From the NCBI GenBank assembly GCA_963556065.3, contig CAUVYH020000017.1, positions 62,001-126,000 of the forward strand: 64,000 nucleotides of DNA, read 5' to 3'. The position numbers were made by a program, and so were the translations under genes. Positions 9,845 to 18,524 of the stretch are shown in pieces. How positions within the stretch are numbered: position 1 is the stretch's first letter; each line of letters opens with the position of its first letter. The notes below the pieces were generated by a model. It saw only the letters and a program-made list of their open reading frames with translations. It ran no database searches and was not told the DNA's origin. Source of the stretch: JBAXTE01 sp963556065 (lineage in GTDB: Bacteria; Bacteroidota; Bacteroidia; Bacteroidales; WCHB1-69).

Positions 9845-11704
9845 ATGAGCAATAGAAGCCTTGTTTCGTACGACCAGTTTTTTTCGCTCTACAAGAAAGG
9901 GCTAATGCTTTTGTTGCTTGTTTTTCCTGTTTGGCTTATTGCCCAGCCTCAAACCAACGATGAGCAATTAGCCATTCAATATTATACCAATCGCGAATTT
10001 GAAAAAGCAGGAATGGTGTTTGCTAACCTATACGAAAAACGCCCTGATACATATTATTACACCTACTACCTTCAGTGCCTAATTGAAACCCAAAAATATG
10101 AGGAAGCCGAAAAACTGGTAAGAAAGCATCGAAAGAAAAACAACATGGCTCGACTCTCTGTCGATTTAGGATACATTTATGAGCTATCCAACGAGGCAGA
10201 AAAAGCAAAAAAAGAATATGAAAAAGCCATCAAGGATTTACCTGCCGAACAATACCAGATTACCGATCTAGCTAATGCGTTTAATGTTCGGAGACATCCT
10301 GATTTGGCGATTGAAACATATCGACAAGGAAGGAAAATGCTGGGTAATCCCTATCTTTTTAGCATTGAAATAGCCCAGATGTATCAAACTTCCGGAAAAA
10401 TAGATTTGATGATGGAAGAGTATCTCCAGCTCATCGAGCAAGATCCAGCTAACACTAAAGATATTGAATACAGGATTCAAAGTGTTTTTGCCGACGATAA
10501 CAAAAGAGAAAACTACGAAATTGTACGAAAATCGATCTTAAAACGTGCACAGAAGCAATCTGATAATGTAGGCTATGCCCTGCTCCTATATTGGTTATCG
10601 CTTCAGCAGCACGACCTCGAAATGTCGTTTATCCAAGCCAAATCTATAGACAAACGGTTTACCAAAACCAATCAGATGGTGTATGGGTTTGCCAAAGTTG
10701 CCACAGAAAACGGTCAATGGAATTATGCCATTAAAGCTTACCAGCATATAGTAGATCAGGGATCGGACGCCGATATGTATTTTACCAGCCGATTAGAATT
10801 GTTAAATGCAAAATATCAAGAAATTCTTGTCACGTATCCTCCAAATATTCCAAAAATTGCAGAGATCGACAAACAATTTACTTCTCTTATCCGGGAATTT
10901 GATTTTAACCCGCAAATGGCCTCCTTTATCCGTACTCAAGCATCGATTAAAGCCTATTATTTGGATCAGTCCGAGGTTGCTGAAAAATTGTTGGATAGTG
11001 CTATCAATACTCCAGGAATCGATCTCAGGGAAAAAGCCCTTTGTAAAATAGATTTGGCCGATATTCTCCTGTTTAGTAATAATGTATGGGATGCCACATT
11101 ACTCTATTCACAGGTAGAAAAAGATTTTCCAAACGATACCCTTGGGCAGAATGCCAAGTTTAAAAACGCCAAACTCTCCTTTTATATTGGAGAATTTGAA
11201 TGGTCTAAAGCTCAACTTGACGTACTGCGTTCGGCTACATCCAAGCTAATTGCAAACGATGCGATGCAGCTTTATATGCTGATTGCCGATAACGAAGATG
11301 AAGACAGTACGAATATTGCAATAAAACACTATGCGGATGCCGACTTATTCTTTTTCAGAAAAATGTACAAAGAGGCAAACCTTTGCCTTGATTCTGTAAG
11401 CATGTTGTCGTTAGACCATCCGCTGGCTGATGAGGTGATCTATAAAAAGGCGCAAATTGCCTTGGCTCAGGGGAACTATTCGGAAGCGGACAGTTTGCTT
11501 TTTAAAGTTTATAGTTATTATTCCGAAGATATTCTGGCCGACGATGCTCTATTTTTAGCTGCTGAAATTAATGAAAGACAGCTCAAAAACAAAGAAAAGG
11601 CAGCTACCCTTTACGAAAAAATTATACTGAACTATACAGGAAGCGTATATATCAATGAAGCCCGGAAGCGTTTCCGATCTTTGCGTGGCGACCACATCAA
11701 CTAA
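9845..11704 (+). CDS. Secreted or periplasmic TPR-repeat protein
   Basis: This 619-residue protein has an N-terminal signal (GLMLLLLVFPVWLIAQ) and then tetratricopeptide-type helical repeats through most of its length; clear units are near residues 30-60, 65-95, 100-135 and 480-610. TPR arrays bind partner proteins; no catalytic domain is visible. Residues such as EKAATLYEKIILNYTGS near the C-terminus resemble the last repeats of periplasmic assembly or scaffold proteins. The ATG at 9845 is preferred to an in-frame TTG at 9836. It lies between serS (10 bases before) and rsmA (11 bases after), so it is probably cotranscribed with both. The specific role is unknown. Confidence 0.8.
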   Translation: MSNRSLVSYDQFFSLYKKGLMLLLLVFPVWLIAQPQTNDEQLAIQYYTNREFEKAGMVFANLYEKRPDTYYYTYYLQCLIETQKYEEAEKLVRKHRKKNNMARLSVDLGYIYELSNEAEKAKKEYEKAIKDLPAEQYQITDLANAFNVRRHPDLAIETYRQGRKMLGNPYLFSIEIAQMYQTSGKIDLMMEEYLQLIEQDPANTKDIEYRIQSVFADDNKRENYEIVRKSILKRAQKQSDNVGYALLLYWLSLQQHDLEMSFIQAKSIDKRFTKTNQMVYGFAKVATENGQWNYAIKAYQHIVDQGSDADMYFTSRLELLNAKYQEILVTYPPNIPKIAEIDKQFTSLIREFDFNPQMASFIRTQASIKAYYLDQSEVAEKLLDSAINTPGIDLREKALCKIDLADILLFSNNVWDATLLYSQVEKDFPNDTLGQNAKFKNAKLSFYIGEFEWSKAQLDVLRSATSKLIANDAMQLYMLIADNEDEDSTNIAIKHYADADLFFFRKMYKEANLCLDSVSMLSLDHPLADEVIYKKAQIALAQGNYSEADSLLFKVYSYYSEDILADDALFLAAEINERQLKNKEKAATLYEKIILNYTGSVYINEARKRFRSLRGDHIN

Positions 11705-11715
11705 CAATAAACATT

Positions 11716-12498
11716 ATGGATAATATCCGTGCAAAAAAACATTTGGGACAGCACTTTTTACACGACGACAATACCGCCCAAAAAATTGTGGATGCACTCA
11801 AATGCAATTGCCAAACGGTTATCGAAGTCGGTCCCGGCATGGGGGTACTCACTAAGAAACTGGTCACCAAAAATATTTCAGATTTTTATGTGGTGGAGAT
11901 TGATTCCGAGTCGGTATTTTATCTAAAGGAGGTATTGCCTGAACTATCTCCCAATATTCTTGAAACAGATTTTTTAAAAATGAATCTGTCCACGGTTGCT
12001 AGTTCAAACATGGCCATTATAGGGAATTTTCCATATAATATTTCGTCTCAAATTTTGTTTAAGATTTTAGATTATAAAGACTGTGTGGACGAAGTGGTGG
12101 GTATGTTTCAAAAAGAAGTGGCTCAACGCATTGCTTGCAAACCCGGCACCAAAGAATATGGAATTTTAAGTGTATTAGTTCAGGCTTGGTACCGAGTGGA
12201 ATATCTGTTTTCGGTAAGCAAAGGGGTATTTGCTCCTCCACCAAAAGTGGAATCGGGAGTAATCCGACTTACTCGAAATAAAGTGGAAGGACTCAACTGT
12301 GACGAAAAACTCTTTGTGAAAGTGGTGAAAACCGCCTTTAATCAGCGTCGAAAGACCTTACATAATTCGTTAAAAGGGCTTGGTCTGGGTACTATTATTC
12401 TTCCCGAAAAATTTGAAATAGAACGCCCCGAGCAACTTTCTGTAGCCGATTTTATTGAACTCACTCAACATGTTTCCAATTGCGTTGAAGGCAATTAG
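11716..12498 (+). CDS. rsmA: 16S rRNA adenine(1518/1519)-N6 dimethyltransferase
   Basis: RsmA (KsgA) dimethylates two adjacent adenines in helix 45 of 16S rRNA during small-subunit maturation, using S-adenosylmethionine. The 260-residue product shows the family N-terminus (AKKHLGQHFLHD), the SAM-binding motif I EVGPGMGVLT, and the catalytic motif IV NFPYNIS, the family's N-(L/I/F)-P-(Y/F). It also has the C-terminal helical part with FNQRRKTLHNSL. Length and all motifs are normal for the family. It is the third gene of the likely serS-TPR-rsmA transcript. Downstream there is about 200 bases of AT-rich sequence, then a hairpin and tRNA-Val on the other strand. Confidence 0.97.
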   Translation: MDNIRAKKHLGQHFLHDDNTAQKIVDALKCNCQTVIEVGPGMGVLTKKLVTKNISDFYVVEIDSESVFYLKEVLPELSPNILETDFLKMNLSTVASSNMAIIGNFPYNISSQILFKILDYKDCVDEVVGMFQKEVAQRIACKPGTKEYGILSVLVQAWYRVEYLFSVSKGVFAPPPKVESGVIRLTRNKVEGLNCDEKLFVKVVKTAFNQRRKTLHNSLKGLGLGTIILPEKFEIERPEQLSVADFIELTQHVSNCVEGN

Positions 12499-12676
12499 AG
12501 TTGGCGAAAGCTTTTAGATAAAGAGTCTGCATGTAAAAAATTCAATCGTTTAGTTTTGATTGATGGCGTCGTATATTGTTTCTTTCTGATGAGGATTCTC
12601 AAGAAAAAAATAAGTCTCAAAACTTAAAAAATAAACAACCTGAAAAAATCTGCTGGTGATTATTTACTCTCTTTTT

Positions 12677-12715
12677 CACAAAAAAAAGCTTCGCATTTGC
12701 GAAGCTTTTTTTGTG
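12677..12715. terminator. Bidirectional terminator between rsmA and tRNA-Val
   Basis: A perfect palindromic stem with core GCTTCGC/GCGAAGC and loop ATTT is flanked by A7 on the left and T7 on the right. It can therefore terminate transcripts from both sides: tRNA-Val on the minus strand and, less directly, rsmA on the plus strand. The bases between rsmA and the hairpin (12499-12676) show nothing else. Confidence 0.8.
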
Positions 12716-12788
12716 GGCATTACTGGGCTCGAACCAGTGACCCCCTGCTTGTAAGGCAGGTGCTCTGAACCAACTGAGCTAAACGCCC
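12714..12788 (-). tRNA. tRNA-Val (anticodon TAC)
   Basis: The minus strand folds as a complete tRNA. The acceptor stem is GGCG-type (GGGCGTT/AATGCCC with one G-T pair) and the D arm is TAGCTCAGTTGGTTCAGAGC. The anticodon stem is CCTGC/GCAGG with loop CTTACAA, giving anticodon TAC, and the T arm is ACTGG-TTCGAGC-CCAGT. The discriminator is A and CCA is not encoded. A consensus promoter lies upstream and a terminator directly downstream, so it is a single-gene unit. Confidence 0.95.
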
Positions 12789-12820
12789 TATTTAAAGAGT
12801 TGTAACGACCTACAACGGTG

Positions 12821-12851
12821 CAAAATTACAACATTTTTTTTATTCTACAAA
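12821..12851 (-). promoter_or_regulatory. Promoter of tRNA-Val
   Basis: On the minus strand TTTG (12851-12848), a 19-base spacer and TAATTTTG (12828-12821) match the Bacteroidota primary-sigma consensus exactly. Transcription would begin near 12814, about 25 bases before the mature tRNA end. Confidence 0.8.
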
Positions 12852-12911
12852 TTATATTGCCTGAATTTGTATCTTTAGCCGTGTAATTTATTGAGTATTA
12901 GTGATAAAAAT

Positions 12912-15572
12912 TTACAGAGCATCCCTAAAATCTTTCTTTTTTACATATTTCAAATCCTGTAAAACAGATGCTTTTACATTAATTGTAAAGTTCCAACTGG
13001 TTCGTGTTCCGATAGGAATCCAGTTGAACCGCATCTCCCAACAATGCAAATCACGATAAATATCAATAGAGGTATATGTGATCTCCTTATTTTTAAAATC
13101 ATAACCGGAAGATGCGCTAATTTTCCATTTTTTGGTAAGATTTAATTCACCGGTAACAGATAGTGTCTGAATTGTCGTATTGGTATATTTATCCGGCACG
13201 TCATTTCCAGCTTTAAGGTAATTCAAATTATAGCTGATATTCAGATTCCACGGAATTGAGAAATTAGGTGAACTTGCTTTATTCGGGTCTGTTGGCGTTG
13301 GTGCTGTTTTCGATTTGAGTGCTTCGGGATTCAGCGACCAGTTCAGGCTAAAATTCCAATCGGATTGAGTAAGTCGGAAAAGTCGTTTGTTTACTTTCCA
13401 TTCGGTAAGTGACGATCGTACACCTGCCGTATCTTGATAATAGGGATCCCAGGTGCTGTTATAAGTTATGTACAAGTTTTTAAATAAAGTGGTTCTGCCG
13501 CTTATCGAAAGAGGCACCCATTGCATAGAGTCACGAGTAAAATCAACTGCGGTAGAAAATGTGAGATTTTCGACAAGTACGATTTTCTTAAAATCGACGG
13601 TGTCTGAGGATCCTTTTACCTTCATCTCCAAATTATTGGCAATGCTGAAGTTTACTTGTCCCTGTTTGTTAGCTGGAGGAGTTCCGTATATGCTGCCGTC
13701 AAAAATAGAATAACGTTTTATCACCCCTTTGTCGTAATAGTAATGATAATAGCCATATTTGCTTCTAGTAAAATCTGGACAATATGTAAAATTCACGGAT
13801 GGACTTACCACGTGTCTGAGCGCTTTAATATACCCGTTTCCAAACCGGTACATTCCATAAATACGAGTGTTTATAGAAGAGTTGAAATTAAAATCACGGG
13901 CTGTTTTAAATCCGTTTATCGTGTCAACTTTAACATTTCCAACCACGGAGTCAACCACCAAGTCATTATCCCAATGTTTTTCTATTGTCCTAAAGTACCA
14001 CCGTTCGTTGTAATTAAAAGTGTTGGTCCAATTGAAATACTTGAGTAATTTCATGGAATTAGAGATGGGAATTGTATGCTTGATTCCGTTTTGCATTTTA
14101 TCCAATATATTTCCGGACAGAATAGTGCTGTCGTAACCGGTAATGTTGTTTTGCATATTCGTTTGATACGACATGCTGATATTCTCATACCAACGGAGTG
14201 CCCCCACCGGTTTTGAACGTCTGAAAGGATAAAATCGATTAACGGAAAATGCGACTTCGGGCAAGGTGAGATTCATTTGGCGAGTAATTGTGTTTTGAGA
14301 GTGGCGAAGGTTGGCACTTAGAAAGTATTTTCCATTAAAACTGGTAGAAAAAGTAACTGCCGATTGAAACGTATTTGATAAGTAATCATTGGCCGAGGTC
14401 GGATTAAAGGTTTTAAACTTGCTGGTCATAATATTTACATCTGCCGAAAATCGACGAACCGGATGGGCTTTGGGATCCTGCACATGCACCCATTTCAGCA
14501 TGAAGTCTTTATAATTCTGGTATGTATCCGTGTTCTTTTCGCCAAGAATATTGTTTGCGTATGCCATGTTGATATTTCCGGAGTATTTGTATCTCATTTT
14601 GTAATTAGATCGTATTTTGGCAGCCCAACTGCCACGAGTATAAATATCCCCGATAAAAGCAATATCAAGATTGTCGCTTACACCCCAATAAAAACCGCCA
14701 TTTTCAAAATAGAAACCACGATTATTTGTATTCCCGTAACTTGGGATGATAAGCCCATTCTTCCGCCCTTTTTTATTTGGGAAAAAACCGAAGGGGAGCG
14801 CTAAAGGAGTTGGAATTCCTTGAATTTTAAGATATGCAGGGCCGGTAACAATAACATTGTTTGTTACCACTTTTGCTTTTGTAAAAGCCAATTCAAAATG
14901 AGGATCATCATTGTCGCAAGTGGTAAACTTTCCATGATAAACAAAAGTCGTGCTGTCTGAGTTTTTTTTGATTTTTTCACCATGCATAAATCCTTCGCCT
15001 TCTTGTGTAATTACAGACGTGATTAATCCTTTTTTAGAAATAAAATTATATTCTATTTTTTCGGTTCTAAACGATTGTGTACCCTGTTTAAAAAGTGGTT
15101 TTCCTGTAATAACCCCCATGGAATCAGCGATTCCCGTGGCAAAAAGCTGGCTTTTGTTCATGTCGATACGAACAAAATTAGACTCTAAAACGATATCCTC
15201 ATACTTAATATTCGTTTTGTTGTAAAGATAAGCTTGTTTTTTTCTCAGATCAAAGCGAATGGAGTCTGAAGCAAAATAGTTAACGATGCTTGAAATAGCG
15301 CTTTTTGATAATGCGATGGCTTGCATCTGTGTTCCACTTGTATCGGAAGGCACACTTTTTATTCTTAAAGAATCATTTTTTTGTGGCACTATTTCTGACT
15401 TGGTGGCAGATGTGTTGGTTTTTAAAGTGTCGGAAATAAATGCATCCGAGCTTTTTAACTTTTTAATTTTATTAATGGGAATGGAATCTTGAGCATGAGT
15501 AGAAAGACTCAAAAGAACAAAACCAAGAGCAAAGAGCAAAAAAACAAGATGACTTTTAGATGATCGATGCAA
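12912..15572 (-). CDS. lptD: LptD-like LPS-assembly outer-membrane protein
   Basis: This is a large outer-membrane protein of the Bacteroidota LptD type. After a signal peptide (LVFLLFALGFVLLSLSTHA, then QDS) comes a low-complexity linker. An OstA-like beta-jellyroll follows (SIRFDLRKKQAYLYNKTN onwards), then a long C-terminal beta-barrel starting around KKGRKNGLIIPSYG and ending in alternating hydrophobic strands. It would insert LPS into the outer leaflet with Lpt partners. The frame is open from a TTG at 15677, but that overlaps the divergent amidase gene and contains its promoter. A TTG at 15572 gives a canonical signal peptide starting MHRSSKSHL and a length of 886 residues, so it is preferred. 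There is no in-frame ATG nearby. The start is inferred, not proven. Confidence 0.85.
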   Translation of the reverse strand: MHRSSKSHLVFLLFALGFVLLSLSTHAQDSIPINKIKKLKSSDAFISDTLKTNTSATKSEIVPQKNDSLRIKSVPSDTSGTQMQAIALSKSAISSIVNYFASDSIRFDLRKKQAYLYNKTNIKYEDIVLESNFVRIDMNKSQLFATGIADSMGVITGKPLFKQGTQSFRTEKIEYNFISKKGLITSVITQEGEGFMHGEKIKKNSDSTTFVYHGKFTTCDNDDPHFELAFTKAKVVTNNVIVTGPAYLKIQGIPTPLALPFGFFPNKKGRKNGLIIPSYGNTNNRGFYFENGGFYWGVSDNLDIAFIGDIYTRGSWAAKIRSNYKMRYKYSGNINMAYANNILGEKNTDTYQNYKDFMLKWVHVQDPKAHPVRRFSADVNIMTSKFKTFNPTSANDYLSNTFQSAVTFSTSFNGKYFLSANLRHSQNTITRQMNLTLPEVAFSVNRFYPFRRSKPVGALRWYENISMSYQTNMQNNITGYDSTILSGNILDKMQNGIKHTIPISNSMKLLKYFNWTNTFNYNERWYFRTIEKHWDNDLVVDSVVGNVKVDTINGFKTARDFNFNSSINTRIYGMYRFGNGYIKALRHVVSPSVNFTYCPDFTRSKYGYYHYYYDKGVIKRYSIFDGSIYGTPPANKQGQVNFSIANNLEMKVKGSSDTVDFKKIVLVENLTFSTAVDFTRDSMQWVPLSISGRTTLFKNLYITYNSTWDPYYQDTAGVRSSLTEWKVNKRLFRLTQSDWNFSLNWSLNPEALKSKTAPTPTDPNKASSPNFSIPWNLNISYNLNYLKAGNDVPDKYTNTTIQTLSVTGELNLTKKWKISASSGYDFKNKEITYTSIDIYRDLHCWEMRFNWIPIGTRTSWNFTINVKASVLQDLKYVKKKDFRDAL

Positions 15573-15601
15573 TTTATTACGTGTTAATCTATAAATTTTA
15601 C

Positions 15602-15609
15602 TAATTTTG
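15602..15609 (+). promoter_or_regulatory. -7 promoter box of the amidase gene
   Basis: TAATTTTG on the plus strand lies 53 bases before the GTG start of the amidase. It overlaps the 5' extension of the divergent lptD frame, supporting the shorter lptD start. Confidence 0.6.
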
Positions 15610-15634
15610 TTAGATAAAAGTCCATTTGAGACAT

Positions 15635-15642
15635 CAAAACTA
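15635..15642 (-). promoter_or_regulatory. -7 promoter box of lptD
   Basis: TAGTTTTG on the minus strand would start a transcript near 15628, leaving about 55 bases of leader before the TTG at 15572. Together with the box at 15602-15609 it forms a compact divergent promoter pair. Confidence 0.5.
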
Positions 15643-15662
15643 ATCAAAAAAGAGATATCAAC

Positions 15663-16940
15663 GTGAATATACGGCAAATATTTTTAGTAATTTTAACCTT
15701 TATTCCATTGTTTATGATGGCTGGAATACCGCAAAACGGAAAAACCATCCGTTGTGTGGTTATCGATGCCGGACATGGGGGACATGATCCTGGGGCGATA
15801 GGATATAATAAGATCAAGGAAAAAGATATTGCGCTGGCAATCGCCTTAAATTTAGGCAAATTAATTGAGTCCAATCACCCGGAAATAAAAGTAGTTTATA
15901 CTCGAAAGACGGATGTTTTTGTTGAACTTCATCGTCGAGCAGCCATTGCAAATAGTAGTAAAGCGGATTTGTTTATTTCCATCCACTGTAATTCCTCCAA
16001 AAAAAACGATCCTTTCGGGGTGGAAACATGGGTAATGGGTTTGCACAAATCGGCAGCAAATTTAGAAGTTGCTAAAAAAGAAAATGCATCCATTTTGATG
16101 GAAAAAAATCATGTTGCCAAATACGATGGCTTTAATCCGAACTCGGCAGAAGCATATATTATCTTTTCACTGTTTCAAAACATGTATATCAATCAAAGTC
16201 TTTCTTTTGCCAATGCAATTCAGCTCAATTTTAAAAATAAGTTGAAATTTTTCGATCGGGGTGTAAAACAAGCAGGCTTTCTGGTTCTTTATAAAACCTC
16301 AATGCCCAGTGTGCTTGTTGAAACAGGATTTGTAAGCAATCCGAAAGATGAGCAGTTTTTAAAACAAAAAAAAGGTCAGGAATCTATTGCCTATTCTCTT
16401 TACGAGTCTTTTCTAAATTATAAATCAGTAATAGAAGGTGTTAAAACGGCAGTACCGACAAACACATCCCTTTTAACGTATGATCAAATTGTGCTGGAAA
16501 AGGATACGCCAAATATTAAGCACTCCAAACCGACACAACGAGTTGAAATAGACTCTTTAACGGAAAAGTATGTTGATAAAACCTCGGAAAAATCGAAGTC
16601 GATTGACTCCAATCTCCTTTATAAGCAAGTAGAAACAGCACAGAACATAGACTCTTCATCTGTTGTTTTTAGAGTGCAATTTCTTATTTCGCAAAAGCAT
16701 AAACCCCTTAATAGTAAGGAATTCATAGCGATTGGTGATGTTTTTGAATATAAGCAAGGAGATACCTATAAATATACTGCAGGAAAATTTACTTCAATTA
16801 AAGAAGCGGTTGTTTATCAATCAAAGCTTGAATCGATGGGCTATGCCGGTTGTTTTGTGGTAGCTTTTAACAATGGAATCCGAATATCACCGTCGGAAGC
16901 CACCCGATTATTAAATCGGCAAAATCGTAAAACGCAATAA
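15663..16940 (+). CDS. N-acetylmuramoyl-L-alanine amidase with SPOR-like domain
   Basis: This 425-residue enzyme belongs to the zinc amidase_3 (AmiA/B/C) family that cleaves the amide between MurNAc and the stem peptide in peptidoglycan. After a signal sequence (FLVILTFIPLFMMAG) the catalytic domain begins with VVIDAGHGGHDPGAIG (first zinc His), has SIHCNSS (second zinc His) near residue 105, and ends with VLVETGFVSNPKDEQFL, which carries the catalytic Glu. Residues of about 325-410 (VVFRVQFLIS to YAGCFVVAF) look like a SPOR peptidoglycan-binding domain, which would target it to the division septum. The start is GTG. It is transcribed divergently from lptD and followed after 79 bases by an MCE protein, so the locus is devoted to the envelope. 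Confidence 0.92.
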   Translation: MNIRQIFLVILTFIPLFMMAGIPQNGKTIRCVVIDAGHGGHDPGAIGYNKIKEKDIALAIALNLGKLIESNHPEIKVVYTRKTDVFVELHRRAAIANSSKADLFISIHCNSSKKNDPFGVETWVMGLHKSAANLEVAKKENASILMEKNHVAKYDGFNPNSAEAYIIFSLFQNMYINQSLSFANAIQLNFKNKLKFFDRGVKQAGFLVLYKTSMPSVLVETGFVSNPKDEQFLKQKKGQESIAYSLYESFLNYKSVIEGVKTAVPTNTSLLTYDQIVLEKDTPNIKHSKPTQRVEIDSLTEKYVDKTSEKSKSIDSNLLYKQVETAQNIDSSSVVFRVQFLISQKHKPLNSKEFIAIGDVFEYKQGDTYKYTAGKFTSIKEAVVYQSKLESMGYAGCFVVAFNNGIRISPSEATRLLNRQNRKTQ

Positions 16941-16972
16941 TTGGTGTGGTGAATGTTTTTTTTGTAATTTTG
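16941..16972 (+). promoter_or_regulatory. Promoter of the MCE/MlaD gene
   Basis: TTGG (16941-16944), a 20-base spacer and TAATTTTG (16965-16972) form a near-consensus Bacteroidota promoter. It begins right after the amidase stop codon, so the MCE gene can be expressed separately from the amidase. Confidence 0.65.
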
Positions 16973-17019
16973 TTTTCTCTGTTCTAACGTTATTAGTATT
17001 CACAAATAAATCGATATAC

Positions 17020-18015
17020 GTGCTATTTAATCTATCCAACATTAAAATTAAAAGAGAAGTAAAAATCACGCTCATCTTTTTTGTAACTTTTATCTTATTT
17101 ATTTGGGGAATAAATTTTTTAAAAGGAAACGATTTATTTCAGAGTCGAAGAAGATTTTATGCGGTTTACGATAATGTAAATGGCTTAATGACGGCGAACC
17201 CTGTACAAATCAATGGTTTTAAAGTTGGAATTGTTTCTAAAATAGATTTTGTGGGAGATAACTCTGGGAAAATTTTGGTAGAATTTACCATTGACAAATC
17301 CATCGCTATCCCTAAAAACACCGTTGCACAAATTGTTGATTCCGATTTACTCGGATCTAAAGCGGTACGGCTGATTCTGGGAACCGGAGCCCCGATTAAA
17401 AATAACGACACACTTGTGGGACAACTACAGCAGGGAATGGCGGATAAACTCTCCAAAGAAATGGCTCCGATTAAAGAAAAGGCAGATAACATCATGTCGT
17501 CGCTCGATACTATTTTACTCTCTGTAAAAGGTGTCTTTAACTTACAAAATCAACAGAACTTAGCGAATAGTTTTAATCATATTCAGCTTACCTTAGAGCA
17601 TTTAAGCAATACGATGGGAAGTATCGATTTTGCCGTTTCCGGAAATAGAAATAAAATTTCCGATTTTATTTCAAGTTTAAGTGATATTACCAAAAACATT
17701 AAAGGCAACAATAAGAAAATCAGCAATATCATTGAGAACTTCTCTTCTATTTCCGATACATTGGCTAAGGCTAATTTTGCACAAACCATTAAGAGTACCG
17801 AAAAAGCCGTTTCCGATTTTCAAATTATGCTCGATAAAATAAACAGGGGCGAAGGTACTTTGGGACAGTTAGCGAATAACGACACGCTGTATTTCAATAT
17901 TCAAAAAACATCAGAAAGCTTAAATCTTTTGCTTAAAGATCTGAAAGCCCATCCAAAACGCTATGTCCATTTTTCTGTGTTTGGGAAAAAAGAAAAAGCG
18001 GATACCATTAAATAG
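17020..18015 (+). CDS. MCE/MlaD-family lipid-transport protein
   Basis: This 331-residue protein has one N-terminal transmembrane helix (about residues 14-32, TLIFFVTFILFIWGINF). An MCE domain follows at about 38-120, with DNVNGLMTANPVQINGFKVG and SDLLGSKAVRLILG as the typical strands. A long helical region with an NLANSFNHIQ-type heptad pattern extends to about residue 300. MCE proteins form hexameric rings that shuttle phospholipids between the two membranes with an MlaFE-type ABC transporter. No ABC subunits are adjacent here, so the partner must lie elsewhere. The start is GTG. Family assignment is firm; the direction and lipid moved are unknown. Confidence 0.88.
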   Translation: MLFNLSNIKIKREVKITLIFFVTFILFIWGINFLKGNDLFQSRRRFYAVYDNVNGLMTANPVQINGFKVGIVSKIDFVGDNSGKILVEFTIDKSIAIPKNTVAQIVDSDLLGSKAVRLILGTGAPIKNNDTLVGQLQQGMADKLSKEMAPIKEKADNIMSSLDTILLSVKGVFNLQNQQNLANSFNHIQLTLEHLSNTMGSIDFAVSGNRNKISDFISSLSDITKNIKGNNKKISNIIENFSSISDTLAKANFAQTIKSTEKAVSDFQIMLDKINRGEGTLGQLANNDTLYFNIQKTSESLNLLLKDLKAHPKRYVHFSVFGKKEKADTIK

Positions 18016-18189
18016 AACTTGCCAAAATCAGCGCATTGGTAATATTTTCAACATACTGACTATTGTTCTAATCAGAGACAGAATTTCTTTTATCGATTGA
18101 GATTATTAATTGCTGCAAAACAACAAACACCCTGATTTTGGACTTTTGCAACAATCTTAGATATTAAAATAGTTTCCATCATTAATGTG

Positions 18190-18500
18190 ACGAAAATTGG
18201 TTTTTTTTGTTGTATTTCGAGCATAAACCAAATCAAGATTATGCCGTTATTAACAAAGTTAATTATTTGGATTTTATCACGTAAATGGCTGAATATCATC
18301 CCAATTTCTAATCCACTTTTACCGTGTGTCTTGTCTTTTTCTCCACAAAAGAAGCTGGAGCACCGTTCAGTTTGTACAAAATCTTCCCATAATATTACAC
18401 GCTTTTAGATGACGGAATTTAATTGATTACCGTCAGCGATGTGACGGTAATCAATTAAATTCCGTCAGTTGTTTAACGAAAATTGGTTTTTTTGTTGTAT
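18190..18500 (+). repeat. Direct repeat pair flanking a repeat-rich spacer
   Basis: A 26-base copy (18190-18215, starting ACGAAAATTGG, then eight T, then GTTGTAT) and a 25-base copy (18476-18500, seven T) are otherwise identical and lie 286 bases apart. The right copy runs into a good -7 box (TATATTTG at 18498). The left copy is followed by TTCGAG, so that box is broken. This suggests duplication of a promoter segment. The spacer 18016-18524 has no credible gene. Confidence 0.75.
18410..18467. repeat. 26-bp perfect inverted repeat, operator-like
   Basis: The arms 18410-18435 and 18442-18467 are exact reverse complements around a 6-base loop (GCGATG). Each arm itself begins TGACGG and ends CCGTCA, so the hexamer occurs four times. 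It sits 30 bases before the -7 box of the downstream ATPase gene. It could be an operator for a dimeric regulator, an mRNA hairpin or a mobile palindrome; there is no T-tract, so a terminator is unlikely. Confidence 0.85.
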
Positions 18501-18505
18501 ATTTG
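18498..18505 (+). promoter_or_regulatory. -7 promoter box of the DUF4143 ATPase gene
   Basis: TATATTTG lies 19 bases before the ATG at 18525 and is embedded in the end of the right-hand direct repeat. No consensus -33 element is obvious. Confidence 0.6.
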
Positions 18506-18524
18506 TATCCTAATATATTGAAGA

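Noticed and set aside
18187..18408. A 73-residue open frame in the spacer before the DUF4143 gene
   Set aside because: It begins within a direct repeat at a GTG, has no recognisable domain and no promoter of its own; likely chance.
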